A stretch of DNA of 64,000 bases from Acanthosepion lycidas (GCA_963932145.1 OZ010613.1:44791841-44855840); one strand, 5' to 3'. Shown: positions 47,358 to 59,271, counted from the first letter of the stretch. Made by a program: numbers and translations. Notes: generated by a model not told the origin, from the sequence alone.

Positions 47358-50096
47358 CCCAGTAACTTGCCATAGCGAAAACGATAATATATAGTTTCTT
47401 TATTTTAAAATGTTACCTGATAATTACTAATGTAAATACAAACAAATCATTTAAGGAGTAAGAAAATTTTTAAAATAAAGCTAGTTGTACGTAGCATGAA
47501 TCTTGAATTAATAAAACATAGTAAATAAGATTGAACTTTGTTTCTCATTGAATCTACAGGCTCCATTGTCTACCTGACCTCATTTTTATACAGGGTCTAT
47601 GGGGAATTTTTGACTGAGCCTACAGGCTGGGATACCCTGCATTAAATTCAGCCTTGTCACATCTGACCGCATGGGGCAGATGACAGATATCCTGCAGTTG
47701 GAGATTCATTGTGGAATTCACTTGGCTTGCTTCTAGCAGTTGTCTACTACTTCTATGTGCCACTGGCGAATCTTATGTGGTGTTCTTGTCTTAAGTATTA
47801 TCGTTCATTACCAGCCTTCGTTTGATTATTCTATTCAGTAACTTTCCCTAGGTTACAACATTTACTGTACTGAAATCTCAATCAAGTTCAAAAATGGTGA
47901 ATTAAACTTTAAAGTATTCACTAATTTTCATTATTTTAAGACTAACATAAATGGAATCTTGCTATTTGCAAAATGAGACATGCCATATACACACCTCATT
48001 CCCTCTCAATAATTAAGATTTAAAAAAAAAAAAAAATATGCATAGATATTAAAATTTTAAGAATTTTTATGATGGATTACTTCTTGGAGTGAAATTAAAG
48101 TTTTTTTTTTTTTTTTTTTTTGTGCAAAATATAACTGAAATTCTTATAATTTAAATTATGTGGAAATAGAAAATAACTATGTAAAAATTGAGTCGCCATG
48201 CTGTGTTGATTTGTCTAACCTCTCTCCCAATAAACCAAAAATGAAAACATATACGCACACACAAAAATCTTGGAAGTCTCTAACATTGCCTCCAAATTGA
48301 TAAAAACTTGATTATACTGCACAAATGGTTATTACAATGCCAGAAAATTTTTACCTGTTCATACAGTCAGGGATATTTTGTTGACTAAAGAAATTTTCGT
48401 TAAAATTTTTTTTTTTTTTCCCCCATTTTATAAAAAAAAAAATGATTATCTTACTTTGAAATTTTAAATATCAATTATCATTTTTTTTCAAAACTTATTT
48501 AAAGAAAATCGGAAATTGTTTATTTAAAATATTTTGAACCAAGCTTAACTTAGCTTCTGCACCGAAAATTTGTAATTTGAAAATAAAGCAGGTCATAAAC
48601 TTTTGTGTCACTTGACAGGTGATGACATATTGACGGATTCTGTGAGGCTAATTTTTCCTTCTACAGAAGGAGAAAAAAAAATGAAATAATTTACATTTAA
48701 GTGAACAAATTATTTACCTCGTTATTTTTAAGGAAAACTTTCAGCGCTCTAATTTTTTTTTTTTTTTTTTTTTTTTTGTATTTAGTTTTCACTTTTATGT
48801 TTACGATGCTTTATGGAAAATATATATTATAAAAAAAAAAATTAAAATAATTGTTAAGAGTGAGATTAAATTTCACCTTTTATAAGAAAGATATCTGATT
48901 AATTTATAGGTACTTTTCTTATGAAATTTTATCAGAAGTGTACATAAAATACTATGATTCTATGTACATTTATTACATTTTACTGTGTTATTTATATTTC
49001 CATTCATTTTATTATTAATTTTGATATTTCATTTATGGAAAAATGTCATAACTGAGATTCTTATAAAAATAAGATCATATAAATTTCATGATACTGATAC
49101 TTGTAGGTACCCTTCTCTGCTGAAATTGAAAAATCAGATTAACTTCTCCATGTTTCGCAAAAATAAATCTATATCTCAAAAGGACATTTACGAAACTGAA
49201 TGCAGCTTTTAACTAATTTTATATTCTAACAACTTAAATGTAAAACTCTATTATAATTAAAGAAGTAACAAATAATTGAATTAAAAATTCGGTATTTATG
49301 TTAAATACTAGACAGAAAATCAAACCATGTGATGTTTTTTTTAGTGCAAGCATGATACTTCCGGTCTTCCGTAGATTTGATTTACAATGTTATTATTGAC
49401 ACACATTTTTTTTTTTTTTTTTTTTTTTTTATATACTGTTGTTCATTAGTTTGTAAAAAGCTTTGGAAATTATAATTTTTAAATATATATCTACTTAATA
49501 ACAACATTCATTAAATTTTACAAATTTTTCCCTAATTTTAGAAGAATTAACATTTAATGTAAAAATAATAAAATATTTCAGAAATAACAAATAATTCTTT
49601 TAAAAATTCATTTTTCATTGAAATATCTTTTTGCTTTCAGACAATATTGTCCATGTTTATTGAAATAAATAAAAGCAATTAAGTTTTTGAAATTAAATAA
49701 TATTCTTGTTTTGAGTTTTGTATGTTACAATTCAGACGATTTTCTGGTAGAGGTGGTCTAACTAAAAAAAAAAAAAGATTTGGTTTCCTCAAAGCCTTGT
49801 GCTTTTCACTAATATAATCACTAATCTTCACAAAATTGAAATTAGTTTTCGTACAATTAGTTAGGTGTGGGGTAATACATATGAAAAAAAATAAATTTCT
49901 GCCATGACTTAAAAAAAAAAATTAAAAAAAAAAAAAAACATTTATAATAAGTTCCATCATTTGTGAATAGTTTCTGAAAGTTTCATTAAAATCCGACAAT
50001 TATTTTTGCAAGATTTTCCAAATTAATGTGTGTGTCATACAGAAAAACATGTTAAAATTTTGTTATTTTACTAGTTTCGGTGATACAAAGAGAAAC

Positions 50097-50131
<35 letters not shown>

Positions 50132-50629
50132 CTTATCAAAATTTAGAATGTTCTAAAAAGAAGGAAAAAATTAAAAAAAAATAATTAAAATAAACTTTGA
50201 TTTTTTCCTCTCAATAATAACATAAGCATTTAGACGCTAAAATTTTGTTTTCGTCAAGTTTGGTGTCTTTTTCATCCTGCTATGCTCTGGTTTTAGCAAT
50301 CTCATGAAGGTACCGACATAATCACATCCCTTACCACCTAGTTTGTAAACATTGCCAAAGACCTTTCTGAAGGATTTTTAAACTTGGTCAATTCATAATA
50401 TATTCCTAGCATTATTGCAGATATGTTTGTTGGCTTTTGCACATGAACTTTGTAAACAATCATTTTACATAAGAGTAGTTGTAGTTCCATTATTGAAAAT
50501 GAAAGCACGTTAAACTTGATGATTGCATCAAAATATAGGAGCGTTTATCTAAATAGTTGCAATTTATTTCCATCTACAGATCAGTAATTAGTTCTGAATT
50601 TTAGATGGGGAATTATACACCAACAAATG

Positions 50630-51062
50630 TGACCCCTTTTCAGCAGTCTTTCCAAGGACAATAAACTACTACTGGCAGCAAGACCTCTGTTTGGGAGGGT
50701 TCAGGAGCACAGAACCACCTCTTAATTGCTGTTGTTCCCTGCTTTGGCTGGTAGCAACTGTTAGGGTCCCAGCTATAGGCATTTAGTTAACTAGGGTCAA
50801 AAGACTATGAAATTATAAAAATAGATTTTTATAGTAAAAATACCAGTAATATATTTTTGAAAAAAATATTACCAGCAATGCATTTGACGCTTGGCAAGAA
50901 CCCACTTTCAACAAAAATATGTTGAAACCTGATCTACAAACTGATTTCTTACAAAGAATACATATTCATAAAAAACAAAAAAACAAAACAAAACACCTAT
51001 CTTGTGAGCATTAAATAAAGCATTGAGCTTGATAGGAAAACAAACCAAACCAAGGTCTATCA
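50630..51062 (+). repeat. Repeat family 3 copy
   Basis: 'aggacaataaactacta', 'gcaagacctctg', 'ggagcacagaaccacctctt', 'aattgctgttgttccc', 'ctgttagggtcccagctata', 'attaccagcaatgcattt' and 'aaacaaaccaaaccaa' match the copy at 59750 in the same order. No open frame. Confidence 0.75.
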
Positions 51063-51349
51063 ATTGGGAGACTTAGATTAAGAATAGCCTTTCAACAACT
51101 TGATTGGTCAAATTGATAAGTGTATTTAGTCATCTAGTATTGGGAGTTCAGTCTTACATTTTGGAAAAAGCAAGCACAGCATTACAAGAATAAATTAACT
51201 GAAGCTGCCTTTTAGTATGAACAGTGGCTTGTAAAAATGGCACGGTTTGAAATTTCCAGGTTACCAAATATAGACTGTGCTCAAAATGTTAGTGTGCATT
51301 TTCTTTTATACATTTAAAGGTTAGTTTGTCTTTTTTTTTTTTTTTTAAT

Positions 51350-51839
51350 CAATATTAGTCTTTTATTATAAAATGAGCCTCCATTTCAAGTGGATATTTA
51401 ATTCCAAAAGGAGCAGGAATTCTTAATGTGTGTCCAACAATAGAAGTAGATAGGTTTGCCTATCATCCACTTCATACTCCTCCCCAATCTTTTGAACAAT
51501 AGAGGTTTATCCCTTGTTTCCCATTTAGGATTGGGTTTCTAGATCTTTCTGAAGCATACTTCAACTCTCTATTTCTGACATTTTCACCTAAACTCTGAAA
51601 TTTTATTTACTATCCTCTCCCACCCCCTCAATATGAGTAGATAAGTTTGCCTATCATTGTATTCATACTCCACCTGTTTTTTGAACTGGTGTAAAGGTTT
51701 CTCGTGTTGCCTTTTTTTAGATTTTATTTCTGGTTCCTACTAAAGTCTTCTGATTCTCTTTCAGTCTCAGTATCTCCTTGTATCTTAGTGGCATTATCAC
51801 CTTACTTTGGGGGAATTGATTTAAAAAAAAAAAAAAAAA
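51350..51839 (+). repeat. Repeat family 2 with poly(A) tail
   Basis: It starts 'tattataaaatgagcctcca' 'tttcaagtggatatttaa', shared with the copy at 58382, and has two related 'gaacaatagaggtttatccc' modules. It ends 'cttagtggcattatcacctt' 'actttgggggaattgatt' and A16. Probably the fullest copy (about 490 bp). Confidence 0.75.
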
Positions 51840-51905
51840 GTTTGTCAGGCCTTCAGCTCTCTCCAGCACATGACCTGATGATTGCATTTAGTGTGTGTAT
51901 ATGTA

Positions 51906-51909
<4 letters not shown>

Positions 51910-51936
<27 letters not shown>
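51910..51936. repeat. (TA)n microsatellite
   Basis: Uninterrupted TA/AT run. Confidence 0.95.
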
Positions 51937-52209
51937 CTCCCCTTTTGGTGTAATCCTCTATGGTCCTTGCTGTTTGTGTAACTTACAGACTATCATCAAT
52001 TTTTAGGTCGGTGGTTGATTTTCTGGCCTTGCTGCTGATGGTATTTTCCCCAATGGTCAGGTGCCTTTTTATATATCTTAACTTCTGTTAATGGCTTTGA
52101 TATGGATCAACATCAATATAATCATTGCCTAACTTCATAATAATCTTATCAGATACCACCCTAGAATTCTAAACAATTTATAGAAATCAGTTAGGTTTTC
52201 CATCAACTC

Positions 52210-52960
52210 TAGTAATAAGGAAATTTTTGACAAGTACAAAGGTAAATAGATAAAAGCCTTTAACCATGAAGTAAGCCTAGAGTACTTAGAAATAAACATT
52301 AACAAGCCAAAATACCATAAATGCAATATAAACAGTTTAAACTACCCTTTAGCAGCGATGTTGGAACTAACATAGGAAAATTTTTCCTGAATCTAATCCA
52401 TAAGCATTTAACCATTCCAAACAATAAAAAAGATTTTCAATAAAAAACATTAGTTAGCTATAGTTGTGCAAAAAACATTAACCAATATATATCACAGCAC
52501 AATATTATACTAAACAAGCACTTGACCAACCCACAAGATAAAACTAACCCCACAATTAATGAATGCAACTGCTGAAAAAACAAGACCAGCCTGCTGAATG
52601 GCAAGTGCAGGACTAAAGGTATAATTTATAGAGCTAGCATCAAATATGGTGATATCAAATTCTATTTTGGTTCAACTGAAAAACATTTGTAATCATGTTT
52701 CTACCATCAGCAGATGACATTAGGCAATATTAAGTATAGTAACAACACTGCCCTCTCTAATTTTTTTTCTGGAAAATAAAAAGCAGCAATAGAAACTGAA
52801 CAATTACCTGGCATTACATAGCAAAAGCCAAACCTTCCAGCAGAAGAGGTAATAAATGTAATTAAGAAAAACTTATTCTAAAACATAGATAACCCTAATT
52901 TGTTAAACAAAAGAAGTGAATTAATGACCACAAGCAGGTATAGAAACAAATACATGGTCA
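52210..52960 (+). pseudogene. GIY-YIG retroelement 3' end, copy 1 (decayed)
   Basis: The + strand reads, across several frameshifts and stops, NKEIFDKYKGK, LEYLEI, a Cys-rich N-K-T-S-L-L-N-G-K-C block, TKGIIYRASIKYGD, YFGSTEKHL (the GIY-YIG core, 52663-52689), NNTALSNF and finally LLNKRSELMTTSRYRNKY. This order (linker, NGKC...xxIVYxAxI, YIGxTE, N-x-T-x-LS, LNKRxEL...CRHxxK) is the C-terminal endonuclease of Penelope-like and related retroelements. It is broken and non-functional, and the reverse transcriptase upstream of 52210 is not recognisable. Confidence 0.65.
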
Positions 52961-53474
52961 AGCATGTTGACCTAGATTACTATAGTTTTTCTCATTCAGA
53001 CCCCACATCTACCACTACTGTGGTGGTTGTTTGTGTTATCTTATTTTATTATTGCTGTTACCAATTATTTTTTATTATTGCTGTCACCTTTTAAGTGTTT
53101 TACCTCGGGCAAAAAAGTTATCCCCTATGAAACGTAGCATGAATCCTTTCTAACATGTATAGCTATCTGCATTCTCTGCCTTTTTAAATTGAAATTTTTC
53201 ATTTTTAATTCTAAGTGCAAGTTTGAACCTAATTTAGATTATAGTATAACTTAATATTTAATAATAGTAATAAATTACCCCACTACACTAGCACCATGAA
53301 ACCCAGAATTTTAACCCTATAACAGCCAGTTTATTTATACTTGATGATTGCCTAGTGCATGAGACTCATGTCAGCATGGGGGCATTTGAGTGCTTCAGCT
53401 ATACTTTTAGCAATTATCAAGGATGAAATTATTTTTACTTTTTAACTGAATGTATGGGTTGTGCAGATGTATCT

Positions 53475-54240
53475 GGAATTAAAGGGATCTTTTATTTTCC
53501 AAAAACAGCCAGCACATTGTGGCTGTGTTCATAGTCAATGTTATTGAGTGTTGGCTTTTTATTATTAGGGCTTCCATAATTTTTCATCTGTGGTGAAGTT
53601 ATTATGCTTGTATTTTCTGCTAGCATGTTTCAGATGGAGTCTTTTAGGTTTGTCTGTTTAAATGAGTTCTCATGGAGCTGTGGTTAGATAGGGGTAAAGT
53701 AAGTCATCTGGATAGGCATGTAGCAGTGTGACCAATGTAATTATTTACGAGTTTCGTTTGATAAGGAACACAGTTCCTTAAGGGGCAGTTGAACTCGTAA
53801 ATGTTTTTTGTAGTTTTGATTTTGCAAGTGTCTTGTTATTTTTGAGGATAAGGTTAGCTGTTCTGTATTTTTTGTAATAGATAATTTAGCTTTTTGTTCA
53901 GTTCAACTGGGGTAGTGTATGTCTTCATATTTCTAAGTGAAGATTCATCTTGCTTATAGTTGACGTGAATTTGGCTTTTGTAGAAGATAATGTTATTGTT
54001 TTTGTGTTTAGTACCGTTATTCTTTACTTTGGAAAGAAATAGTCTAACCTGGTGGTCAATAAGGTAGTTAGGAAAACCATTGTTAACTAGTGTCCGTTTT
54101 ACAATGTTGAGTTCTTTAAGGAAAAGTAGATAAGACGATGAATTCTCGTGTGCTCTCTTAGGAAATTTTTTTTTTTATCACTGCTATTTTGTATCTAAGT
54201 GGGTATTTACTCTTAAAATTAAAGTGGCAAGAGTTTGTAC
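53475..54240 (-). pseudogene. GIY-YIG retroelement 3' end, copy 2 (decayed)
   Basis: On the minus strand a reading frame of more than 110 codons starts after an A11 slip (about 54166-54176). It includes SSSYLLFLKELNIVKRTL, NNGFPNYLIDHQVRLFL and HVNYKQDESSLRN. It continues in other frames with EFNCPLRNCVPYQTK, NNYIGHTATCLSR and finally NNIDYEHSHNVLAVFG. NGFP..LID, YKQDExxL, CPxxxC and YIGxT are landmarks of the thumb/linker and GIY-YIG endonuclease of Penelope-like elements. It is a different lineage from copy 1 and points toward it, so the two 3' ends face each other about 0.5 kb apart. Confidence 0.65.
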
Positions 54241-54245
54241 TTGTG

Positions 54246-54310
54246 TTTATATATATATATATATAGAAAATGTGTGTGTGTGTGTGTATGTATATATATA
54301 TATATATATA
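54246..54310. repeat. Compound microsatellite (TA)n...(TG)n(TA)n
   Basis: A TA run, 'gaaaatg', TG repeats, then another TA run. Confidence 0.93.
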
Positions 54311-54621
54311 TGCATGCACTGAGGTACTGGGAGTTTATTTTTTGACTTAGCTCATAAGTAAAGTTAAAGTTTTTATTTGTGGTTCTGAGATTATCTATTT
54401 TTTGTGATTTTTCACTAGAATAAAAAATATCTACATAATGGGCATATATTTTGGGTTTAGTGACCTTCAGTCATGTTTTTAATGAAACATATATAAAAGA
54501 GGGATTGTACACAAAATATATAGTGGATGTGTGTGTTTGAGTAGACATTCCTGTTCTTTAAACTGTAAATTTATATCTACTAGTCTGCATTATTTTTGAT
54601 AAAGAAAATGAAAATTTACTT

Positions 54622-54712
54622 TCTGACAGGATTTGAACCTGTGTTCATCTTACAAGGGAATAGTCATTAAGCCCGTCATGTTTTGAGACCACTCAGCTAT
54701 GGAAAACTTTTA
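54622..54712 (-). tRNA. tRNA-like sequence, Ser/Leu style (probable pseudogene)
   Basis: The minus strand has 'tagctgagtggtctcaaaac' (A box/D arm of class II tRNAs) and 'acaggttcaaatcctgt', a perfect T-stem and loop with B box. The spacing of about 50 bases would allow a long variable arm, but I cannot build a clean anticodon stem and the acceptor ends pair poorly. It is probably a tRNA pseudogene or SINE head; the anticodon is not assigned. Confidence 0.4.
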
Positions 54713-55243
54713 CAGTCGAGCAAGTTTCAATTATCCTACTGACGAAAAGCATACCTCTTGTTTGGAGCTAATATCTGCCTTCTGAAACCTGTAACTTATA
54801 AAATAATTCATAATCTAACATTTGTTTTAAATGTATTTAGTGAATACACTTGAGTTGGCATCAATGTCTTTTCAAACTGTAAATTTGTGTACTGGCCTGT
54901 ACATTGGAGTCTTAAAGACATACATGATTATTCAAAAAGAGCAGATTTTGAAAATTTAAATGCTAAGAGTCAAAAGCACATTCAGCACATTACAAGATAA
55001 GAAAAAGATCAGTTATTATATTAATATTTTCACTTCTTTAAGTGCTTTCCCCCCCCCCCAATATTCTATAAATTTAAATTGTTGTAATTGGTGTCAACCC
55101 TTAAAATATCCACACCACAAGAAACGTTTTGTGTACTGCAATTTGCAAAGTTTAACCATAAACTTTGAACCTTTTCCTATCCAGTAATGTTTCTCTTAGC
55201 ATGTTTTTATTAAATTTTCAAAATTTGATCTTACTTTTTGGAT

Positions 55244-55249
55244 GTGTGC

Positions 55250-55282
<33 letters not shown>

Positions 55283-55312
55283 ATATATATATATATACGC
55301 ACACACACACAG
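55244..55312. repeat. Palindromic compound microsatellite
   Basis: (TG)n with one CG, (TA)n, then (TA)n and (CA)n with one CG. The left half is the reverse complement of the right half, so it can fold into one hairpin. A T27 tract (55322-55348) follows. Confidence 0.93.
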
Positions 55313-56889
55313 CCTCTAATGGTTTTTTTTTTTTTTTTTTTTTTTTTTGTTTGGGGGAGGTTCCTATTTTCTCCTTGTGAAAAGGCTTGTGATGTCCGAG
55401 ACTTAAATTTTTATTGTTTTTATTTAAGAATGCTAAACTTTTAAATTTGTTTTTTTTATACTGGCTTGATCTCAAATACTATAAGTTTTTTTTATATTTG
55501 CAGTCTAAAATATAAGTAACCTAAATTTTGCTTTCCCAATCTGTTTTCACCAAAATATAAAACTGGTTTTATTTCACAAGGTTCTTTTCTTTCTTAAACT
55601 GGAATACTTAAAACAATTGCAATGTTTTAACACTTGATTCTTTCAAAATATCTTGGAGAAAATGTTTAATCTAATATTTTGTAATTTTTACTGCCAGCCG
55701 TGGTGACTGGTTGGTTTCTCTATCCATCAAATTGCTTACTGTTATGATTCCTGTTTCCATGCCTACTGTTAATGATTGCTTCTTAGTCTTGATGTGTCTG
55801 CTACTGTTTTACCTGGTGTATCTATCCTCTACGATGCATAATTCCTATGTTTGTTAACCAACTCTTAATGCTGTTGCTTGCCTGAACAGAATTTGTAATT
55901 TTGAAATTTGATCAGCTTTTCTATTCCCTCTAACTTTCACGACAGTTAACATCTGCTAATGTGCTGAGTTGTCCTTTTTTTTTTTCTTCTGTGTTTTCAA
56001 ATTTTTTGCATTGTCTCAGTTGAGAAACTGAAGTAACTCAAATGCCATAACTTTTGTTTGCATTTCTATTGTCACTTTCCTTTTTAGATAAGCCAACACT
56101 GCTAGGTAACCACCTACCTTATTTTTCTTGTTTCTCATCTCCCCCCAACTCTATATATCTATTACTACAGTAGTGCTACTGCCTTTTCTGACTCCAATAC
56201 ACATCCCCATCTTTGCTATTGCCATTCAGGCTAAAGTTAGTAAAAGTACCTGTACCCCACCTCTATACATCTTATTTAACTTACAACTGGCTCAAAGGAA
56301 TGTACAGACTGCTGCTGATGTTTCTATTACTATTTGCATCCTAGCCATGGTGACTGAAATGCCTACTTGCTGCTTGTAGTGGTGGAGGAAGGGAAATCTG
56401 GCCAAGTTTAGCTGTAACTAAAACACAACTTTAGCTCTTGTATGACATTAGTTTTTGTGTGTTAAATAAGTTACAAACTTCTCTCTCCAGGATCTTTTTA
56501 ACATTTTAGCAAAATACGATGTTGGCCTCGCATATGGATATAATAAAGTGGGGACACAACTCTGTGGAAGAATGTTCATCAAATGATAACATTTCTTACC
56601 CTCTTCATAGATGATAGTCTTCCCTGCCTGTGTTTGTTTCTGAATCCTTTGGTGGGGGGAATCTATGTGAATAGTCATCTGTTACCTACAGACATTACTT
56701 TTCTGTAATGCTGTCATATGTACACACATTTCATATAATTGTAGTCAGGAATGCATGCAAGATTACATGGCAGCAATGGGTCATGCAGTTTTCAACTTTG
56801 CTTCAAAAGGAAATAGACATGTTTTGAAGTGTCATCTTTCTTCAACCTCCAATTTAAACTGTTGTAGAAATAAAACTTCATCTACACTA

Positions 56890-56926
<37 letters not shown>
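56890..56926. repeat. Compound microsatellite (TA)n(TG)n
   Basis: TA repeats pass into TG repeats, inside the large intron. Confidence 0.95.
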
Positions 56927-57348
56927 AGCTATATTAAAGTAATGAGATTCTTATTAAATGTTAAATTATTTTTTGTATTTCATTTTGTATATAACTGGGG
57001 CTACTATTCTCTTGTGTAGTTTTTTTTTCTTCTCTCCATTTTAAGTTTCCTTTTCCTTTTTGCTTAGTCAGCAATAAACTTGGCATCAATATTAAACCAT
57101 TATTAAAAATATTCAATAGCCACAACAATAACAAACTTTTACTGTTTTTCAAATCTTATTTAGAAACAAATTTTCCAAGCAAGCTGAATTATAAAGATTT
57201 CTGTTTTAAACACAAATAGATTTTCATTTTTAATGTTTATTTTTAATAGAAACTTCAGTTTAATAGTTTTAATTTTAACAAGTGTCTTTTTGCTTTTGTT
57301 ATCCACTGAAAAGTCTTGTATATATTTTTGAATCTGCCTTTATTACAG

Positions 57349-57455
57349 TCGGAGGTCAAACAAAATCCAGATCAGGAATGTGCCTCCCCATGTTAGCAAA
57401 GAAGAAATTGACCGTATAGTGTCCACATTTGGGCCAATAAACAGATGTGATCATG
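57349..57455 (+). CDS. IGF2BP: IGF2BP/Imp internal exon: start of RRM2
   Basis: This 107-nt exon lies between acceptor TATTACAG and donor GTGAGT. The first base completes the Ser codon split from the 45127 exon; 35 codons and one base follow. It encodes RRS, then NKIQIRNVPPHVSKEEID, then RIVSTFGPINRCDH. NKIQIRNVPPHV is close to the RNP2 strand of RRM2 in IGF2BP1-3 (RKIQIRNIPPHL in vertebrates, from memory). The rest is the first alpha helix and the turn to beta 2. From memory, vertebrate genes split this stretch into two smaller exons, so this would be one fused exon. It is the strongest coding signal in the window: no stop, correct splice sites, and a family motif that is hard to get by chance. 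Other RRM proteins are possible but fit less well. Confidence 0.87.
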
Positions 57456-58285
57456 GTGAGTTTTCATTATCATCACTCTTTTGCAGAGCTGCTTCCTCCT
57501 TATCAGTTTGTCAATCATTGAAGTTTATAGCATAAAGGATTTGTCGCTAAAATATCTATATACAATCTCGATGTAGAACTTTGTTTTTTGCTTAATATCA
57601 ATGTTTGTGTTGATTGTTGCATGTAATATGAATGAGCTGCCATTTAAACTTAGCTAAAAATAATTCTTAAATTAGTCAACATTAACAATAAAAATTTTCT
57701 AGATTAAATATTTGAAATTATTTAATTCCATTGCACTTTGGTGCAGTGGATAAAGTTTAAAGAAAAAGTGATTGAAAATAAAAATTAATAAATGTAGGAA
57801 TTAAGTTTACTCTGTATACTCCTGGCATCAGTTTAAACTGGCACAATCTTTCTGTAGATCTAAATTATAATTATGAACTAATTTTGGCAAGGAAAAATTT
57901 CACTAAAATATATTGGAAAATTTTCAAGTTTTTATTTGAAACCAAGATACAAACTTTAAGTAAAATGTCCTGAAAAGACAGTAAGTAGGGTGTTATTTAA
58001 AAACTGACACAAGGAGAATATGGTTTAAATTTTTCTCCTGACTAGATTAAAAACTTTAAATAAAATGTTTAACTTTATATGAAATATCTATGAAAATACC
58101 ATCTGATCATAGTGAAAAAAAAAATGACTTTCCAGTTTTCTTCCAAAATATACTTAATTCTTTTAGATTTTATTTGAAGATAAATAAAAATGTACTACGA
58201 ATTAATTTTAATTTCTTTAGTGGGTTTGTTCTTGTGAGGTCATTTAGCTGAAGTGATCATTATTTACTTTTTTTTTTTTTTCCAG
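57456..58285 (+). other. IGF2BP: Short IGF2BP intron (830 bp)
   Basis: The intron runs from donor GTGAGT to acceptor TTTTTCCAG. It is AT-rich, with no repeat copy or open frame that I recognise. The run of T before the acceptor (58269-58281) serves as the polypyrimidine tract. Confidence 0.75.
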
Positions 58286-58340
58286 TTAGTAATGAAGGTG
58301 TAGTGTATGTAACTTTTGACAGTCAGGACCTAGCACAAAA
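58286..58340 (+). CDS. IGF2BP: IGF2BP/Imp internal exon: RRM2 RNP1 strand
   Basis: This 55-nt exon follows a long T tract and acceptor TCCAG and ends before a perfect donor GTAAGT. Its first two bases complete a Val codon with the G left over from the 57349 exon. It reads VSNEGVVYVTFDSQDLAQ plus two bases of the next codon. VVYVTFDS matches the RNP1 beta-3 strand of IGF2BP RRM2 (AVVNVTY in vertebrates, from memory), followed by the start of helix 2. The next exon must begin in phase 2 with the rest of helix 2 and beta 4. I did not find it before position 64000, so that intron is at least 5.6 kb. It agrees in order, phase and spacing with the two upstream exons. Confidence 0.85.
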
Positions 58341-58381
58341 GTAAGTATCTTTCTCTTTCACATACACACCTAGTTACTATA

Positions 58382-58822
58382 GTCTCTTATAATAAAACAA
58401 GCTTCTATTTCAGGTGGATATTTTGCTCTAAAAGGAGTAGGAATGATATTAATGGAATTTACCAATAGGAGTAGATAGGTTCACACAATTCTCCAGTCTT
58501 TTAAAGGTTTATCCCTTGTTTCCTGTTTACAATTGAGTTTCCTGTTTCTTCTAAAGTCTACTTAAACTCTATACTTGTAATGTCTTCACCTAAATACTGA
58601 AATTTTATTTACTATTTATTTCTTACTTTTTTCCTTAATAGGAGTAGATATATTTGCTCGTCAGCTCCACACTTCTCCCTGGTCTTTTGAACAGAAATTT
58701 ATCCCTTGTTCCCTGTTTAGTATTGGGTTTCGAGTTCCTTTTAAAGTTTTTTCACGTTCAGTAACCCCCTTGTCTTAGTGGCAATATTTCCTTGGGGTGA
58801 ATTGATTTTTAAAAAAATAAAA
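58382..58822 (+). repeat. Repeat family 2 with A-rich tail
   Basis: It starts 41 bases after the 58286 exon with 'cttataataaaacaagcttc' 'tatttcaggtggatatttt', has two 'gtttatcccttgttt' modules, and ends 'tcttagtggcaatatttcct' 'tggggtgaattgattttt' and an A-rich tail. It resembles the 51350 copy along its whole length. Confidence 0.75.
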
Positions 58823-59029
58823 TCTTATTTTCCTTATATTTACTTATGAAAGTTGGGCATGCCTTGCAATCTGTGAACCAAAGAAAAAAGTTTAATGGCT
58901 GATTCTATGAGTGATTCATTTGTTTATCAACCCATTGCAGCCAGAAACCCATTAAAGCCAGAAAATACTTTTTTAGGTTGTAAGAATTCTTTGAAGATAA
59001 TGAATTGACTGATACAAGTTCTACTAGTT
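58823..59029. other. Unassigned intronic sequence
   Basis: No exon with the phase needed to continue the IGF2BP reading frame was found here or in later gaps. Confidence 0.4.
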
Positions 59030-59271
59030 AACCAATAGCTGCAGGGAGAAGGGGTAGGTTCATGCCTTTCTCAAGGGTATTTATGCATAAATGAATACAA
59101 CAAACCCAACTCGAATTGGAACTTTGATCCCTGATTTTCAATTCCAAGCTGTTATCCATTACACCACTCTCACATCCAAGCTTACAGCACCTGTTATTCC
59201 TGAGGGTCACCCATCTGACCAGGTAGAACATTGCTTAACTTTGATGATCATACAAGAACTGATGTTTCAAC
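59030..59271 (-). mobile_element. 5S-rRNA-derived SINE, reverse orientation
   Basis: On the minus strand it starts 'gttcttgtatgatcatcaaa' 'gttaagcaatgttctacctg', then 'gtcagatgggtgaccctcag' and 'gaataacaggtgctgtaagc' (5S-like, with a small deletion before the C box). The family body 'gtggtgtaatggataacagc' and 'cccttgagaaaggcatgaac' follows. The open frame on the + strand is a shadow of it. Confidence 0.78.

Larger units (their letters stand above)
45182..57348 (+). other. IGF2BP: Large IGF2BP intron (12.2 kb)
   Basis: The intron begins GTAAGT and ends TTACAG. It holds a LINE reverse-transcriptase scrap, copies of repeat families 1, 2 and 3, two GIY-YIG retroelement ends, a tRNA-like sequence and several microsatellites, each listed separately. 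Stretches 47026-50629 and 55350-56880 contain AT-rich unique-looking sequence with T tracts (for example 47331-47357, 48751-48777, 49406-49430, 50101-50131), and I see no gene in them. 47550-47860 has a more GC-balanced block that resembles no family I recognise. Confidence 0.75.

Noticed and set aside
58382..58430. Next IGF2BP exon after the 'tatttcag' acceptor-like site
   Set aside because: The same bases occur in the family 2 copy at 51350, and the frame does not encode the expected RRM2 helix 2/beta 4.
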